A DNA stretch of 64,000 nt. Source: Janthinobacterium sp. FW305-129. Lineage in GTDB: Bacteria > Pseudomonadota > Gammaproteobacteria > Burkholderiales > Burkholderiaceae_D. The number at the start of each line of letters is the position of its first letter. Position 1 is the stretch's first letter. The translations under genes and the position numbers were made by a program. Location of the stretch: assembly GCF_020858115.1 (NCBI RefSeq), contig NZ_JACYMM010000005.1, positions 124,001-188,000 of the forward strand. The letters are read 5' to 3'. Below, in pieces: positions 8,402 to 17,244 of this stretch. Under the pieces are notes generated by a model. It ran no database searches. It was not told the DNA's origin and worked only from the letters and a program-made list of their open reading frames with translations.

Positions 8402-8660
8402 AGCAATAATTCAATTTCGCGATTAAATATATCAAGGCCTGCGACAAACTATGTCGCGTTGCTGGTGAATTCTGAAACCGGGATGTCACCTGTTGTACCA
8501 ATGCTGCATACGGCGGGTAATACAGACGACTATGGGCTTATGCAGACGGTTCGAATGTATTCGAGAAAAAACGATACGCCCGACGCAGCGCTTGTTTAAA
8601 ACAGCCAGGACGACGAGGATGTAATGGAAGGGGGAAAAGGATCACAGATCGGGACGCACA
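8402..8660. other. Gene-free, A+T-rich island edge
   Basis: I see no credible gene, RNA or strong repeat between the AAA+ gene and the tRNA terminator. The stretch contains scattered short stops in all frames and may be the scar of an integration event at the 3' side of the tRNA-fMet gene. No integrase or second attachment site is visible within the window. Confidence 0.5.
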
Positions 8661-8663
8661 ACG

Positions 8664-8700
8664 AAAAAACCGCTGGCCCTCTTGCGAGGAACCAGCGGCT
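8664..8700 (-). terminator. Terminator of the first tRNA-fMet copy
   Basis: On the minus strand a 7-bp stem CCGCTGG / CCAGCGG (8698-8692 with 8676-8670) is followed by six T. It directly follows the tRNA 3' end. Confidence 0.85.
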
Positions 8701-8706
8701 TCGAAT

Positions 8707-8783
8707 TGGTTGCGGGGACAGGATTTGAACCTGTGACCTTCGGGTTATGAGCCCGACGAGCTGCCAGACTGCTCCACCCCGCA
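8707..8783 (-). tRNA. Initiator tRNA-fMet (CAT), copy nearest the island
   Basis: The 77-nt cloverleaf is complete, with CAT anticodon, CCA encoded, three G-C pairs in the anticodon stem (TCGGG/CCCGA) and the A11-U24 pair in GAGC/GCTC. These are hallmarks of the initiator. Position 1 is T, so the end pair is U1-A72 instead of the C1xA72 mismatch of E. coli. The 3' end faces the defence-type island. Confidence 0.97.
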
Positions 8784-8788
8784 CTCGA

Positions 8789-8818
8789 ATTATATACCAG
8801 ATTGTTGCGCGGCGTAAA
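8789..8818 (-). promoter_or_regulatory. Promoter of the first tRNA-fMet copy
   Basis: On the minus strand TATAAT (8794-8789) lies 5 nt before the tRNA, with TTTACG (8818-8813) at 18 bp. The same TATAAT-to-tRNA spacing recurs at the second copy. Confidence 0.7.
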
Positions 8819-8882
8819 GGGCATGATTTGACAATGTCATGCCAGCCCCGCCTGCCGAAGTTTGCCGTTGGGCAGAAATGGA

Positions 8883-8918
8883 AAAAGCCGCTGATCTTTT
8901 GCAAGAATCAGCGGCTTT
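8883..8918 (-). terminator. Terminator of the second tRNA-fMet copy
   Basis: An 11-bp stem AAGCCGCTGAT / ATCAGCGGCTT is followed on the minus strand by a T-run. Its arms differ from those of the first copy but remain complementary. Confidence 0.85.
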
Positions 8919-8925
8919 CCGGTAT

Positions 8926-9002
8926 TGGTTGCGGGGACAGGATTTGAACCTGTGACCTTCGGGTTATGAGCCCGACGAGCTGCCAGACTGCTCCACCCCG
9001 CA
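8926..9002 (-). tRNA. Initiator tRNA-fMet (CAT), second copy
   Basis: This is identical in sequence to the copy 219 bp away: 77 nt, CAT anticodon, encoded CCA, initiator-type GGG/CCC anticodon stem and U1-A72. It has its own promoter and terminator, so both copies should be expressed independently. Confidence 0.97.
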
Positions 9003-9007
9003 CTTGA

Positions 9008-9037
9008 ATTATAAGGGCAAACGGGTGGCTTAGGCAA
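9008..9037 (-). promoter_or_regulatory. Promoter of the second tRNA-fMet copy
   Basis: On the minus strand TTGCCT (9037-9032), 18 bp, then TATAAT (9013-9008), 5 nt before the tRNA 5' end. Confidence 0.7.
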
Positions 9038-9188
9038 TAGCTATCTCAACTTAGACTGCAATAGAGCTATTTAATTATAAAACCAGGCCAATTGCCGGTT
9101 GGCATTGTGTCCGCCCGTCACGCCACACAGCGCGCAATCGGTGTACAGTAAGCGTTACACCAGACACCCATTTTTCCGAAGCCTGCCC

Positions 9189-9767
9189 ATGAAATTCTGC
9201 TCCGAATGCGCCCATCCTGTCAGCCTGTCCATTCCGGAAGGCGACAACCGTCCCCGCTATGTGTGCGCCAACTGCGACGCCATCCATTACCAGAACCCGA
9301 AAATGGTGGTCGGCTCCATCCCCGTGTGGGAAGAGGATGGCCAGCTGCAGGTCTTGCTGTGCAAGCGGGCCATCGAGCCGCGCCTCGGTTACTGGACCCT
9401 GCCGGCCGGCTTCATGGAAAACGATGAAACGACGTCCGATGCGGCCGAGCGCGAAACGGTGGAGGAAGCGGGCGCGAATATCGAACTGGGGCCCCTGTTT
9501 TCGCTGCTCAACGTGCAGCGCGTGCACCAGGTGCACCTGTTCTACCTGGCGCGCCTGCGCGACCTCGATTTCGCGCCGGGCATCGAAAGCCTGGACGTGC
9601 GGCTGTTTACGGAAGCGCAGATTCCCTGGGATGACCTGGCCTTCCCCACCATCCGCGCCACCCTGGAACTGTTCTTTGCCGACCGCGTGAAAATCCGCGA
9701 AGGCGGCAGCTACGGCTTCCATACGGGCGACATCACGCGCCCGATGGCGCGCGCGGATGCCGAGTAA
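9189..9767 (+). CDS. NUDIX hydrolase with N-terminal zinc ribbon
   Basis: A 192-residue protein starting at ATG 9189 (MKFCSEC); longer upstream readings lack a start signal. Residues 4-29 hold two CxxC pairs (CSEC, CANC), a zinc ribbon as in NudC-like proteins. The NUDIX box G-x5-E-x7-RE-x2-EE-x-G is complete (GFMENDE...RETVEEAG, about residues 76-98) and gives the Mg-binding pyrophosphatase site. The substrate, probably a nucleoside diphosphate derivative, cannot be told from sequence. The gene precedes aat by 29 nt on the same strand and may be co-transcribed with it. Confidence 0.92.
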   Translation: MKFCSECAHPVSLSIPEGDNRPRYVCANCDAIHYQNPKMVVGSIPVWEEDGQLQVLLCKRAIEPRLGYWTLPAGFMENDETTSDAAERETVEEAGANIELGPLFSLLNVQRVHQVHLFYLARLRDLDFAPGIESLDVRLFTEAQIPWDDLAFPTIRATLELFFADRVKIREGGSYGFHTGDITRPMARADAE

Positions 9768-9796
9768 GCCCCCCCTCACCTGCCAATTGACCCCGC

Positions 9797-10513
9797 ATGA
9801 TTCCCTGGCTCGACATCCACACCCCGTTTCCCGACGTCTCGCGCGCCCTGAAAGACGAGGCGCCCGGCCTGCTGGCGGCCGGCGCCGACCTGTCGCCCGC
9901 GCGCCTGCTCGACGCCTACAAGCACGGCATCTTCCCCTGGTTTTCCGAAGGCCAGCCCATACTCTGGTGGAGCACCGATCCGCGCATGGTGCTGATGACG
10001 GACGACTTCAAGGTGTCCGACAGCCTGGCCAAGGCGATCCGCAAGGTCGAGCGCAGCACCGCCACGGACGGGCGCTGGCAGCTGCGATTCGACAGCGATT
10101 TCGACGCCGTCATGCGCGCCTGCGCGGCGCCGCGCAAGGATGGCCCGGGCACCTGGATTTCCGACGAAATCATCGCCGGCTACACGGGCTTGCACAAGCT
10201 GGGCTACGCCCACTCGTCGGAGCTGTGGCTGGACGGCGAACTGGTGGGCGGCGCGTACGGCGTGTCGATCGGGCGCATGTTCTATGGCGAATCGATGTTC
10301 GCCCGCGTTTCGGACGGTTCGAAGATCGCGCTGACGCACCTCGTGCGCTTTTTGCAGGCGCGCGGCGTGACCATGATTGACTGCCAGCAAGAAACGAAAC
10401 ACCTGGCCTCGCTGGGCGCGGCGCCCATTTCGCGCGCCCGCTTCCTGGCCCACGTGCGCGTCGCTATTGAAGCAGCGCAAATCACCGATTGGCATGCTGC
10501 ACCACCCGCATAA
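9797..10513 (+). CDS. aat: Leucyl/phenylalanyl-tRNA-protein transferase
   Basis: This 238-residue enzyme matches Aat throughout: MIPWL at the start, [19 protein letters not shown] around residues 41-60, and [22 protein letters not shown] in the GNAT-like C-terminal half (read in parts). Aat adds Leu or Phe to proteins with N-terminal Lys or Arg, marking them for ClpS/ClpAP. It is followed 60 nt later by bpt, the other bacterial N-degron transferase, so the pair probably forms one transcription unit. Length and start agree with the family. Confidence 0.97.
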   Translation: MIPWLDIHTPFPDVSRALKDEAPGLLAAGADLSPARLLDAYKHGIFPWFSEGQPILWWSTDPRMVLMTDDFKVSDSLAKAIRKVERSTATDGRWQLRFDSDFDAVMRACAAPRKDGPGTWISDEIIAGYTGLHKLGYAHSSELWLDGELVGGAYGVSIGRMFYGESMFARVSDGSKIALTHLVRFLQARGVTMIDCQQETKHLASLGAAPISRARFLAHVRVAIEAAQITDWHAAPPA

Positions 10514-10573
10514 AAAAGCTATGATATCTTCAGGCACATTTCCATTGCCGCGGACAGACCAGACAGGATCAGC

Positions 10574-11296
10574 ATGACGCACCTGAACGAACTACCGTTT
10601 GCCACCCTGCAGTTCTACACGACGGCGCCCTACCCGTGCAGCTACCTGGACGACCGCCAGGCCCGCTCGCAGGTGGCCACGCCATCGCACCTGATCAACA
10701 GCGACGTGTATTCGGAACTGGTGCGCAACGGCTTTCGCCGCAGCGGCATTTTCACCTACCGCCCGTATTGCGACGGCTGCCAGGCCTGCATTCCCGTGCG
10801 CGTCGTAACGCAATCGTTCACCCCCAACCGCAACCAGCGCCGCGCCTGGAACCGCCATGCCGACCTGCAGGCGGGCGTAGCCACCCTGTCCTTCCTCGAC
10901 GAGCACTACGAGCTGTATCTGCGCTACCAGAGCACGCGCCACGCGGGCGGCGGCATGGACCAGGACAGCCGCGACCAGTACGCGCAATTCCTGCTGCAAA
11001 GCCGCGTCAATACGCGCCTGGTGGAGTTCCGCGAACCGGACGGCACCCTGCGCATGGTCAGCATCATCGACGTGCTGGCCGATGGCCTGTCGTCCGTCTA
11101 CACGTTTTTCGATCCCGACGTGCCGGGCGCCTCGTACGGCACCTACAACGTGCTGTGGCAGATCGCCCAGGCGCAGGAACTGCGCCTGCCCTACATCTAC
11201 CTGGGCTACTGGATAGAACAAAGTCCGAAGATGGCCTATAAAATCAACTTCAAACCGCTGGAAGCGCGCATCAAGGGGCAGTGGGTCGTGATGTAA
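10574..11296 (+). CDS. bpt: Aspartate/glutamate leucyltransferase
   Basis: A 240-residue homologue of arginyl-tRNA-protein transferase, of the bacterial Bpt type that transfers Leu to N-terminal Asp or Glu. The N-terminal cysteine cluster [13 protein letters not shown] (about residues 67-80) and the C-terminal YLGYWI...[11 protein letters not shown] are characteristic. With Aat it completes the Leu/N-degron branch that feeds ClpS. The gene ends just before a bidirectional terminator. Confidence 0.96.
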   Translation: MTHLNELPFATLQFYTTAPYPCSYLDDRQARSQVATPSHLINSDVYSELVRNGFRRSGIFTYRPYCDGCQACIPVRVVTQSFTPNRNQRRAWNRHADLQAGVATLSFLDEHYELYLRYQSTRHAGGGMDQDSRDQYAQFLLQSRVNTRLVEFREPDGTLRMVSIIDVLADGLSSVYTFFDPDVPGASYGTYNVLWQIAQAQELRLPYIYLGYWIEQSPKMAYKINFKPLEARIKGQWVVM

Positions 11297-11320
11297 AAAA
11301 AGGGGCTTGCGCCCCTTTTC
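11294..11320. terminator. Bidirectional terminator between bpt and tricorn gene
   Basis: The stem GGGGC-ttgc-GCCCC is flanked by eight A on the left and four T on the right, so it can stop both converging transcripts. Confidence 0.85.
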
Positions 11321-11326
11321 CATTGC

Positions 11327-14300
11327 CTACTTGCTCTTGTCCGGAAACGCCGGACGTGCAGGCCGCGCGGGCGGGTTCTTCGCCAGTTCAGCCTGGATCA
11401 CCTCGATCGCCTTTTCCAGCTGCGGATCACGGCCGGCGATGACGTCGGCCGGCGTTTGCTCGACTTCGATATCGGGCGGCACGCCTTCGTTTTCCACGCC
11501 CCAGCCGTTTTCGCGCGTCCAGAACGCCAGGTTCGGCGCCGTGATGGAGCCGCCATCCATCAGCACGGGGAAGCCGAGGATGCCCACCAGGCCGCCCCAC
11601 GTGGCCTTGCCGATCAGCGGGCCCATGTTGTTCTTGCGGAACATCCACGGCAGCAGGTCGCCGCCCGAGCCGGCCGTCTCGTCGATCAGCATGGCGCGCG
11701 GCCCCTGGATCGAGGCGGACGGCGTCTTCATGTCGGCGCCGTAGCGCATGGTCCACCAGGCGATTTCCTTCTTCTGCAGGATCTCGATGTAGTAATCGGC
11801 CACGCTGCCGCCGCCATTGAAACGCTCATCGACGATGATGGCCTGCCTGTCCGCCTGCGGGAAGAAATAGCGCTTGAAGTAGGTGTGGCCCAGTCCCGCC
11901 GTATTCGGCACGTACACGTAGGCCACCTTGCCATTGGTGGCCGCATTGACCTTGCGCATATTGCCTTCGATCCAGTCGCGGTTGCGCAAGGCATCCTCCG
12001 TCGGCACGGGCACCACAGTGATCGTGCGCGCGCCCTTGCCGTCGGCCGATGGCCCCACGGTCAGGTCGATGGCCTTGCCGGCCGTGTTCTCGAAGGCGCT
12101 GTACAGGTTGGTCGGCGGCAACAAAGGGCGGCTGTCGACGGCCAGCAGGTATTCGCCCGCCTTGACGTTCAGGCCCGGCTCCGTCAGCGGCGCGCGCAGT
12201 GCCGGATTCCAGTTCAAGCCGCCATACACCTTCTTGAAGCGGTAATGGCCGTCGCGCACTTCATAATCGGCGCCCAGCAAGCCCCCGGGCACCTTCTTCG
12301 CCTCGATAAAGTCGTCGCCGCCGCCGCCGCGGTGGTGGCCCACGGCCAGTTCGCTGCACATCCACTGTATCAACCGGTTCAGGTCCGCGCGGCTGGACAG
12401 CTCGGGCAGGAACACGGCGTACTTGTCGCGCATGGCCTTCCAGTCCACGCCATGCATGCCCGGGTCATAGAAGTAATCGCGGTTGATGCGCCACACTTCA
12501 TTGAAAATCTGCGTCCACTCGGCGCGCGGATCGGCCTTCACCTCGATGGCGTCGACCTTGATCTTGCCTTCGCCGGGCGCCAGCAGCTTGCCCGTTGCGC
12601 TACCCATGGCCCAGTTGTCCTTCTGGCGGTACAGCAGCTTCTTGCCGTCGGCCGAGACCTCGAAATCATCGGCTTCGGCCACCACGGTTTCCGCCTTGCG
12701 CTCCTTCAGATCGAAGCGCTGCACGGCCTTCTTGCCGTCGCTTTCGCGCAACAGGAATATCTGCCCCGCGGCGCCGGCCGTCAGGCTGGAAAACTGCGCG
12801 GCAGGCAGCGGCAGGTCGACGATGCGCGTGGCGATACCGTCGAAATCGATGTGGATCGGCGCCACGGGCGCCACCGTCACTTTCGGGTCGTCGCGGCCCG
12901 TCTTCGGATCGGTCTTCGGCTCGTTCTTAGGCTCGTTCTTAGGCTCCGCTTCCGCCTTCGCCGTGTCTTTTTTACTCTCCGCGCCGGCGGCCTTTTCCTC
13001 ATCGCTTTCCTTGATCAGCGGCGACGGCAGGTCGCGCCGCAGCACAGCCATCCACACGGTGCGCGTCACCAGGTTGTCCTCATTCTGCTGCGAGAACCAG
13101 TTGTTGCTGGGGCCAGCATTCGTCGACGCGAAGAAGTACAGGTATTTGCCGCTCTTATCGAACACGGGCTGGGCCACGTCGGACAGGCCATCGGTGACGG
13201 GCATCGACTTGTTCTGCTCGACGGAATAGATGTAGGCGCTGCGCGTGTAGGTGGGCGAATTGAGCGTGTAGGCCAGCCAGCGCGAATCGGGCGCCCACGA
13301 AGCGCGCATGCTCTTGTCGACGCCATACATCGGCTCCGTGGCGATCTTTTGCACCTTGCCGTTGCCGACGTTGATCACGTACATGCTCCAGCCATTGTCG
13401 GCAAACGCGATCTTCCTGCTGTCGGGCGACCAGACGGCGTTGTCATAGAAGCCGCTGCCATTGAGTTTGAACTTGCGCACGGCGCCCTTGCCGTCCTGCG
13501 CGCGCACATGCAGCTCGTATTCGCCCGATTCGTCGGAAAAATACGCGACCGAGCGGCCATCGGGCGACCAGATCGGCGTGCGCTCGTGGGCGCCGGCCGT
13601 CTGCGTCAGGTTGCGCACGTCGCCCTTGTCGGCGGGGATGGTGACGATCTCGCCCCGGTATTCGAAGGCGACCCTGGCGCCCGACGGCGAAATCGACGCG
13701 TCGCGGATGTATTTCGCATTCTTCACCCAGCGGGGGCGCGTCTGTCCCAGGTCGCTGGCCACGCCGATGGTCAGCTTGCGCGCCTGGCCGCTGGCGATGT
13801 CAAACGAGTGCAGATAGCCGGCCTGCTCGTAGACGATGGTGCCGTTCGCGGCCGACGCGTTGAGCACGGGGAAATCCTTGTGCTGCGTCAACTGGCGCAC
13901 GGCCTTCGTCTTGACGTCGTAGGCAAACAGGTTGAATTCGCCGTTGCGGTCGGAGCGGAAGTACACGCTGTCGCCTATCCACATCGGGTCGACGTCGTTC
14001 GAGCGCGTCGTCGGCTGGGGGATTTTTTCGATCGACTTGTCGCTGGACGAAAACAGCCACAGCCAGGAATTGGTGCCGCCCCGGTAGCGCTTCCACTGTT
14101 TGAAGGCGGGCATCAGGGGGTTGTAGGCGATGCGCTTGCCATCGGGCGAATACGTGGCGCGCGACGCGTTGGGGATTTCCAGCTGGGTTTCCACGCCGCC
14201 CGCCACGGGCACCGTGAACAGCTTCTGGAAGCGGTTATTGAAGGCGGCGCGGGGCGAGGTGAACATCACGGCCTGGCCATCGGGCGTGAACGATTGCGCC

Positions 14301-14650
14301 AGATCAACACCCGGGTGGAAGGTCAGGCGGCGCGGCACGCCGCCGGCCGCCGCTATTACGTACACGTCGACATTGCCGTCGATGTTGGCGCTGTACGCGA
14401 TCAGGCTGCCGTCAGGCGAAAAGACGGGATTGGACTTGTCGCCCAGGTCCGACGTCAGGCGCCGCGCGCCGCCGCCGTCGAGGTTCGACAGCCACAGGTC
14501 GCCCGCATAGATGAAGGCGATGTGGCGGCTGGAGACGGCCGGTTCGCTCAGCATGCGCGTATCTTGCGTATTGGGCAGGGCCAGGGCCGGGTAGCTCAGC
14601 AGCAATGCGCTGGCGGCCGCGATGGCGGTGAGGATGCGTGTCTTTTTCAA
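11327..14650 (-). CDS. Tricorn-type periplasmic protease (S41)
   Basis: A 1107-residue protein with a signal peptide (cleavage after ...LSYPALA, about residue 25), so it is exported. Residues 35-560 contain repeated WSPDG/FSPDG blades of TolB-like beta-propellers. Next comes a Lys/Glu/Pro linker with an EPKN repeat at about 580-600, a second propeller part, a helical C1 region, a PDZ-like segment and the C2 peptidase domain with [15 protein letters not shown] near residue 1000, which should carry the nucleophilic Ser. The C1 motif [10 protein letters not shown] probably holds the catalytic His. Tricorn enzymes degrade oligopeptides; a periplasmic peptide-scavenging role is inferred. The gene lies opposite to, and between, bpt and pyrD. 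Confidence 0.92.
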   Translation of the reverse strand: MKKTRILTAIAAASALLLSYPALALPNTQDTRMLSEPAVSSRHIAFIYAGDLWLSNLDGGGARRLTSDLGDKSNPVFSPDGSLIAYSANIDGNVDVYVIAAAGGVPRRLTFHPGVDLAQSFTPDGQAVMFTSPRAAFNNRFQKLFTVPVAGGVETQLEIPNASRATYSPDGKRIAYNPLMPAFKQWKRYRGGTNSWLWLFSSSDKSIEKIPQPTTRSNDVDPMWIGDSVYFRSDRNGEFNLFAYDVKTKAVRQLTQHKDFPVLNASAANGTIVYEQAGYLHSFDIASGQARKLTIGVASDLGQTRPRWVKNAKYIRDASISPSGARVAFEYRGEIVTIPADKGDVRNLTQTAGAHERTPIWSPDGRSVAYFSDESGEYELHVRAQDGKGAVRKFKLNGSGFYDNAVWSPDSRKIAFADNGWSMYVINVGNGKVQKIATEPMYGVDKSMRASWAPDSRWLAYTLNSPTYTRSAYIYSVEQNKSMPVTDGLSDVAQPVFDKSGKYLYFFASTNAGPSNNWFSQQNEDNLVTRTVWMAVLRRDLPSPLIKESDEEKAAGAESKKDTAKAEAEPKNEPKNEPKTDPKTGRDDPKVTVAPVAPIHIDFDGIATRIVDLPLPAAQFSSLTAGAAGQIFLLRESDGKKAVQRFDLKERKAETVVAEADDFEVSADGKKLLYRQKDNWAMGSATGKLLAPGEGKIKVDAIEVKADPRAEWTQIFNEVWRINRDYFYDPGMHGVDWKAMRDKYAVFLPELSSRADLNRLIQWMCSELAVGHHRGGGGDDFIEAKKVPGGLLGADYEVRDGHYRFKKVYGGLNWNPALRAPLTEPGLNVKAGEYLLAVDSRPLLPPTNLYSAFENTAGKAIDLTVGPSADGKGARTITVVPVPTEDALRNRDWIEGNMRKVNAATNGKVAYVYVPNTAGLGHTYFKRYFFPQADRQAIIVDERFNGGGSVADYYIEILQKKEIAWWTMRYGADMKTPSASIQGPRAMLIDETAGSGGDLLPWMFRKNNMGPLIGKATWGGLVGILGFPVLMDGGSITAPNLAFWTRENGWGVENEGVPPDIEVEQTPADVIAGRDPQLEKAIEVIQAELAKNPPARPARPAFPDKSK

Positions 14651-14853
14651 TCGATGTCTCGCTTATGAAGTCAAGGGAACAGGGAAGAAACAGGAAAGTC
14701 CAGGGCCCGATGCAGATTATCAAGGGATCAATATTGCATCAGACCAACAAGAACTATACACCCGGCCGCCGCGCGGAACACGGTAAAATACGGCACTTAT
14801 TTCGCGCGCCGCCAGCCCTTCCCGGCGGCCCGCACACCTACTCAAAGCGCCCC

Positions 14854-15903
14854 ATGTCTGAAAAATTCCTGTACTCCCTCGCCCGCCCGCTGCTGTTTTC
14901 GATGGATGCCGAAGCGGCCCACCATTTCACCCTGCCCGCCCTGAAACGCGCCAGCGCGCTGGGCCTGACGAAGCTGGCCGGCAAACCGGCTGCTGACCCG
15001 CGCACGGTGATGGGCATCACTTTCCCGAATCCCGTCGGCCTGGCCGCCGGCCTGGACAAGGATGGCGCCTACATCGACGCGCTGGCCGACCTGGGTTTCG
15101 GCTCCATCGAAGTGGGCACCGTCACGCCGCGCGCGCAGGCGGGCAATCCGAAACCGCGCATGTTCCGCCTGCCGCAGGCGCAGGGCATCATCAACCGCAT
15201 GGGTTTCAATAATGGCGGCGTGGACGCGTTTGTCGCCAACGTGCAGGCATCGAAGTTCTACCAGGAGCGCGCTGGCGTGCTGGGCCTGAACATCGGCAAG
15301 AACGCCGATACGCCCATCGAGCGGGCCGCCGACGATTACCTGCTGTGCCTGGAAAAAGTCTATCCGTACGCCAGCTATGTGACGGTGAACATCTCGTCGC
15401 CGAACACCAAGAATTTGCGCCAGCTGCAGGGTGCGTCGGAACTCGACGCCCTGCTGTCGCAATTGAAGGATGCCCAGGCGCGCCTGGCCGACAAGCACAA
15501 GCGCTACGTGCCGCTGGCCCTGAAAATCGCGCCGGACATGGATGGCGAGCAGGTGAAAAGCATCGCCGAGTCGCTCACGCGCCACCGCATCGACGGCGTC
15601 ATCGCCACCAACACGACCCTGTCGCGCAGTGCCGTCGAAGGCATGCCGCACGGTGCCGAAGCGGGCGGCCTGTCGGGCGCGCCCGTATTCGAGCTGTCGA
15701 ACAATGTCATCCGCTTGCTGAAGGCGGAACTGGGCGACGCCCTGCCCATCATCGGCGTGGGCGGCATCATGCAGGGCAAGGATGCTTTGGCCAAGTTCGA
15801 GGCGGGCGCGCAGCTGGTGCAGCTGTATAGCGGCCTGATCTATGCGGGTCCCGCCCTGATCAAGGATTGCGCGCGCGCGCTGCGCGGCAGGCAGCCGGCA
15901 TGA
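14854..15903 (+). CDS. pyrD: Dihydroorotate dehydrogenase (quinone)
   Basis: A 349-residue class 2 enzyme, membrane-associated and FMN-dependent, catalysing the fourth step of pyrimidine synthesis. Start ATG 14854 ([15 protein letters not shown]) gives the amphipathic N-terminal helix that docks on the membrane and quinone. [20 protein letters not shown] with the catalytic Ser, and [19 protein letters not shown] identify the family. It stops as ATGA within the start of the following aldo-keto reductase. Confidence 0.97.
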   Translation: MSEKFLYSLARPLLFSMDAEAAHHFTLPALKRASALGLTKLAGKPAADPRTVMGITFPNPVGLAAGLDKDGAYIDALADLGFGSIEVGTVTPRAQAGNPKPRMFRLPQAQGIINRMGFNNGGVDAFVANVQASKFYQERAGVLGLNIGKNADTPIERAADDYLLCLEKVYPYASYVTVNISSPNTKNLRQLQGASELDALLSQLKDAQARLADKHKRYVPLALKIAPDMDGEQVKSIAESLTRHRIDGVIATNTTLSRSAVEGMPHGAEAGGLSGAPVFELSNNVIRLLKAELGDALPIIGVGGIMQGKDALAKFEAGAQLVQLYSGLIYAGPALIKDCARALRGRQPA

Positions 15904-16949
15904 TAGCCAAGGTCAGACTCGGTTCCAGCGGCCTGGAAGTGAGCCGGATCTGCCTGGGCACGATGACCTTCGGCGAGCAGAACAGCGAAGCCGAAGCGCA
16001 CAGCCAGCTCGATTACGCGCTGGAACGGGGCATCAACTTCATCGACACGGCCGAAATGTATCCGGTGATGGCCAGCGCGCAGACGCAGGGCAGCACCGAG
16101 CGCTACATCGGCAGCTGGCTGAAGAAAAGCGGCAAGCGCGGCGAGATCGTGCTGGCCAGCAAGGTGGCCGGGCCGAACTCGCGCATGCACTGGATACGCA
16201 AGGGCAAGACGGATCACGACGCGGTCAACATCCGCGCCGCCATCGAAGACAGTTTGCGCCGGCTGCAGACGGAGCACATTGACCTGTATCAATTGCACTG
16301 GCCCAGCCGCAACCTGCCCATCTTCGGCGCCAGCGTGTACAACCCGCGCAAGGAGCACGCGTCGGTCGCCATCGAAGACACGCTGGCCGTGCTGGGCAAG
16401 CTGGTCGACGAAGGCAAGATCGGCCACATCGGCGTGTCGAACGAATCGTCGTGGGGCGTGTGCGAATTCATCAAGCAGGCCGAGCTGAAAGGCTTGCCGC
16501 GCATCGCATCGATCCAGAACCTGTACAACCTGACGGCGCGCCATTTCGAGACGAGCTTGCTCGACGAAACATGCCACCGGGAAAACGTCAGCTTGCTGGC
16601 CTACAGCCCGCTGGCGTTCGGCCAGCTGACGGCGAAATACCTCGACGATCCGCAAGCCCAGGGCCGCCTGACGCGCTTCCCGGCCGGCTGGAGTCCCCGC
16701 TACGTGCGCCCCGCCACCATCGAGGCGGCCAGCCAGTACGCGGCGCTGGCCCGCGCGCACGGCTTGACGCCGGCGCAGCTGGCGCTGGCCTGGTGCTACT
16801 CGCGCTGGTTCGTCGCCTCGACCATCATCGGCGCCACCAGCGTGGCGCAGTTGCAGCAAAATATCGACGCCCATCAAGTCGCCTTGTCGCCGGAACTGGT
16901 GGCGGCCGTCGACGCCATCCACGCCAGAGCGCCCAATCCGGGGCAGTAA
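15900..16949 (+). CDS. tas: NADP(H)-dependent aldo-keto reductase, Tas-like
   Basis: A 349-residue TIM-barrel protein. The AKR tetrad is visible: D and Y in DTAEMYP, K in LASKVAG and H in YQLHWPSR. The C-terminal [12 protein letters not shown] binds the cofactor phosphate. Sequence pattern and length match Tas of E. coli (346 residues). It begins inside the pyrD stop codon (ATGA), so it is translationally coupled. The physiological substrate is unknown. Confidence 0.9.
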   Translation: MIAKVRLGSSGLEVSRICLGTMTFGEQNSEAEAHSQLDYALERGINFIDTAEMYPVMASAQTQGSTERYIGSWLKKSGKRGEIVLASKVAGPNSRMHWIRKGKTDHDAVNIRAAIEDSLRRLQTEHIDLYQLHWPSRNLPIFGASVYNPRKEHASVAIEDTLAVLGKLVDEGKIGHIGVSNESSWGVCEFIKQAELKGLPRIASIQNLYNLTARHFETSLLDETCHRENVSLLAYSPLAFGQLTAKYLDDPQAQGRLTRFPAGWSPRYVRPATIEAASQYAALARAHGLTPAQLALAWCYSRWFVASTIIGATSVAQLQQNIDAHQVALSPELVAAVDAIHARAPNPGQ

Positions 16950-16957
16950 GCCCCGCC

Positions 16958-16984
16958 GTCTGGCGGCGCGTGCCGCCGCCAGAC
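16958..16984 (+). terminator. Probable hairpin terminator after tas
   Basis: A 10-bp stem GTCTGGCGGC / GCCGCCAGAC with a 7-nt loop lies 9 nt after the stop. The T-tract is weak (TTCCC), so it may rely on other factors. Confidence 0.5.
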
Positions 16985-17244
16985 TTCCCACGCCCATCGC
17001 AGATAGTCGTATTTATACAACAGCCGGTAATTTACTGCTGTGCAGCATTGCGGCCTTGCCGTACCCGGTCGTATGCTGGAAACGAGGCCATATGCGCTAC
17101 GCGCACCATGTCGACGTCTTTCAGATATTTATTGCATATCGATAGACAGAACGATTCGTAAGCACGCCGCGTGCCCACTGTTAATCTGATTGCATCACCG
17201 GACCGCCATGGTCCGCGCAACCACCAACCGAAGAGATATCGTCG
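16985..17244. other. Upstream region of the TonB-receptor gene
   Basis: This is a leader of about 260 bp before the receptor gene. I see no Fur-box-like GATAATGATTATC pattern, no riboswitch-like conserved element and no clear -35/-10 pair; a GAAGAG sequence precedes the start. Confidence 0.4.

Noticed and set aside
8707..9002. Two tRNA-fMet copies as left and right attachment sites of an element
   Set aside because: Only 142 bp without any gene lie between them, and each copy has a promoter and terminator, so a tandem duplication is simpler.
8596..9037. Short open frames across the tRNA genes
   Set aside because: They are translations of the tRNA sequence; the two share identical peptides because the tRNA genes are identical.
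12909..12946. Short tandem DNA repeat in the tricorn gene
   Set aside because: It encodes an EPKN-type linker between two propeller regions and needs no further explanation.
11456..14668. A 1070-codon open frame on the plus strand opposite the tricorn gene
   Set aside because: It mirrors codon periodicity of the GC-rich tricorn gene, has no domain I recognise and no ribosome-binding site; the minus-strand reading has a signal peptide, propeller blades and protease motifs.
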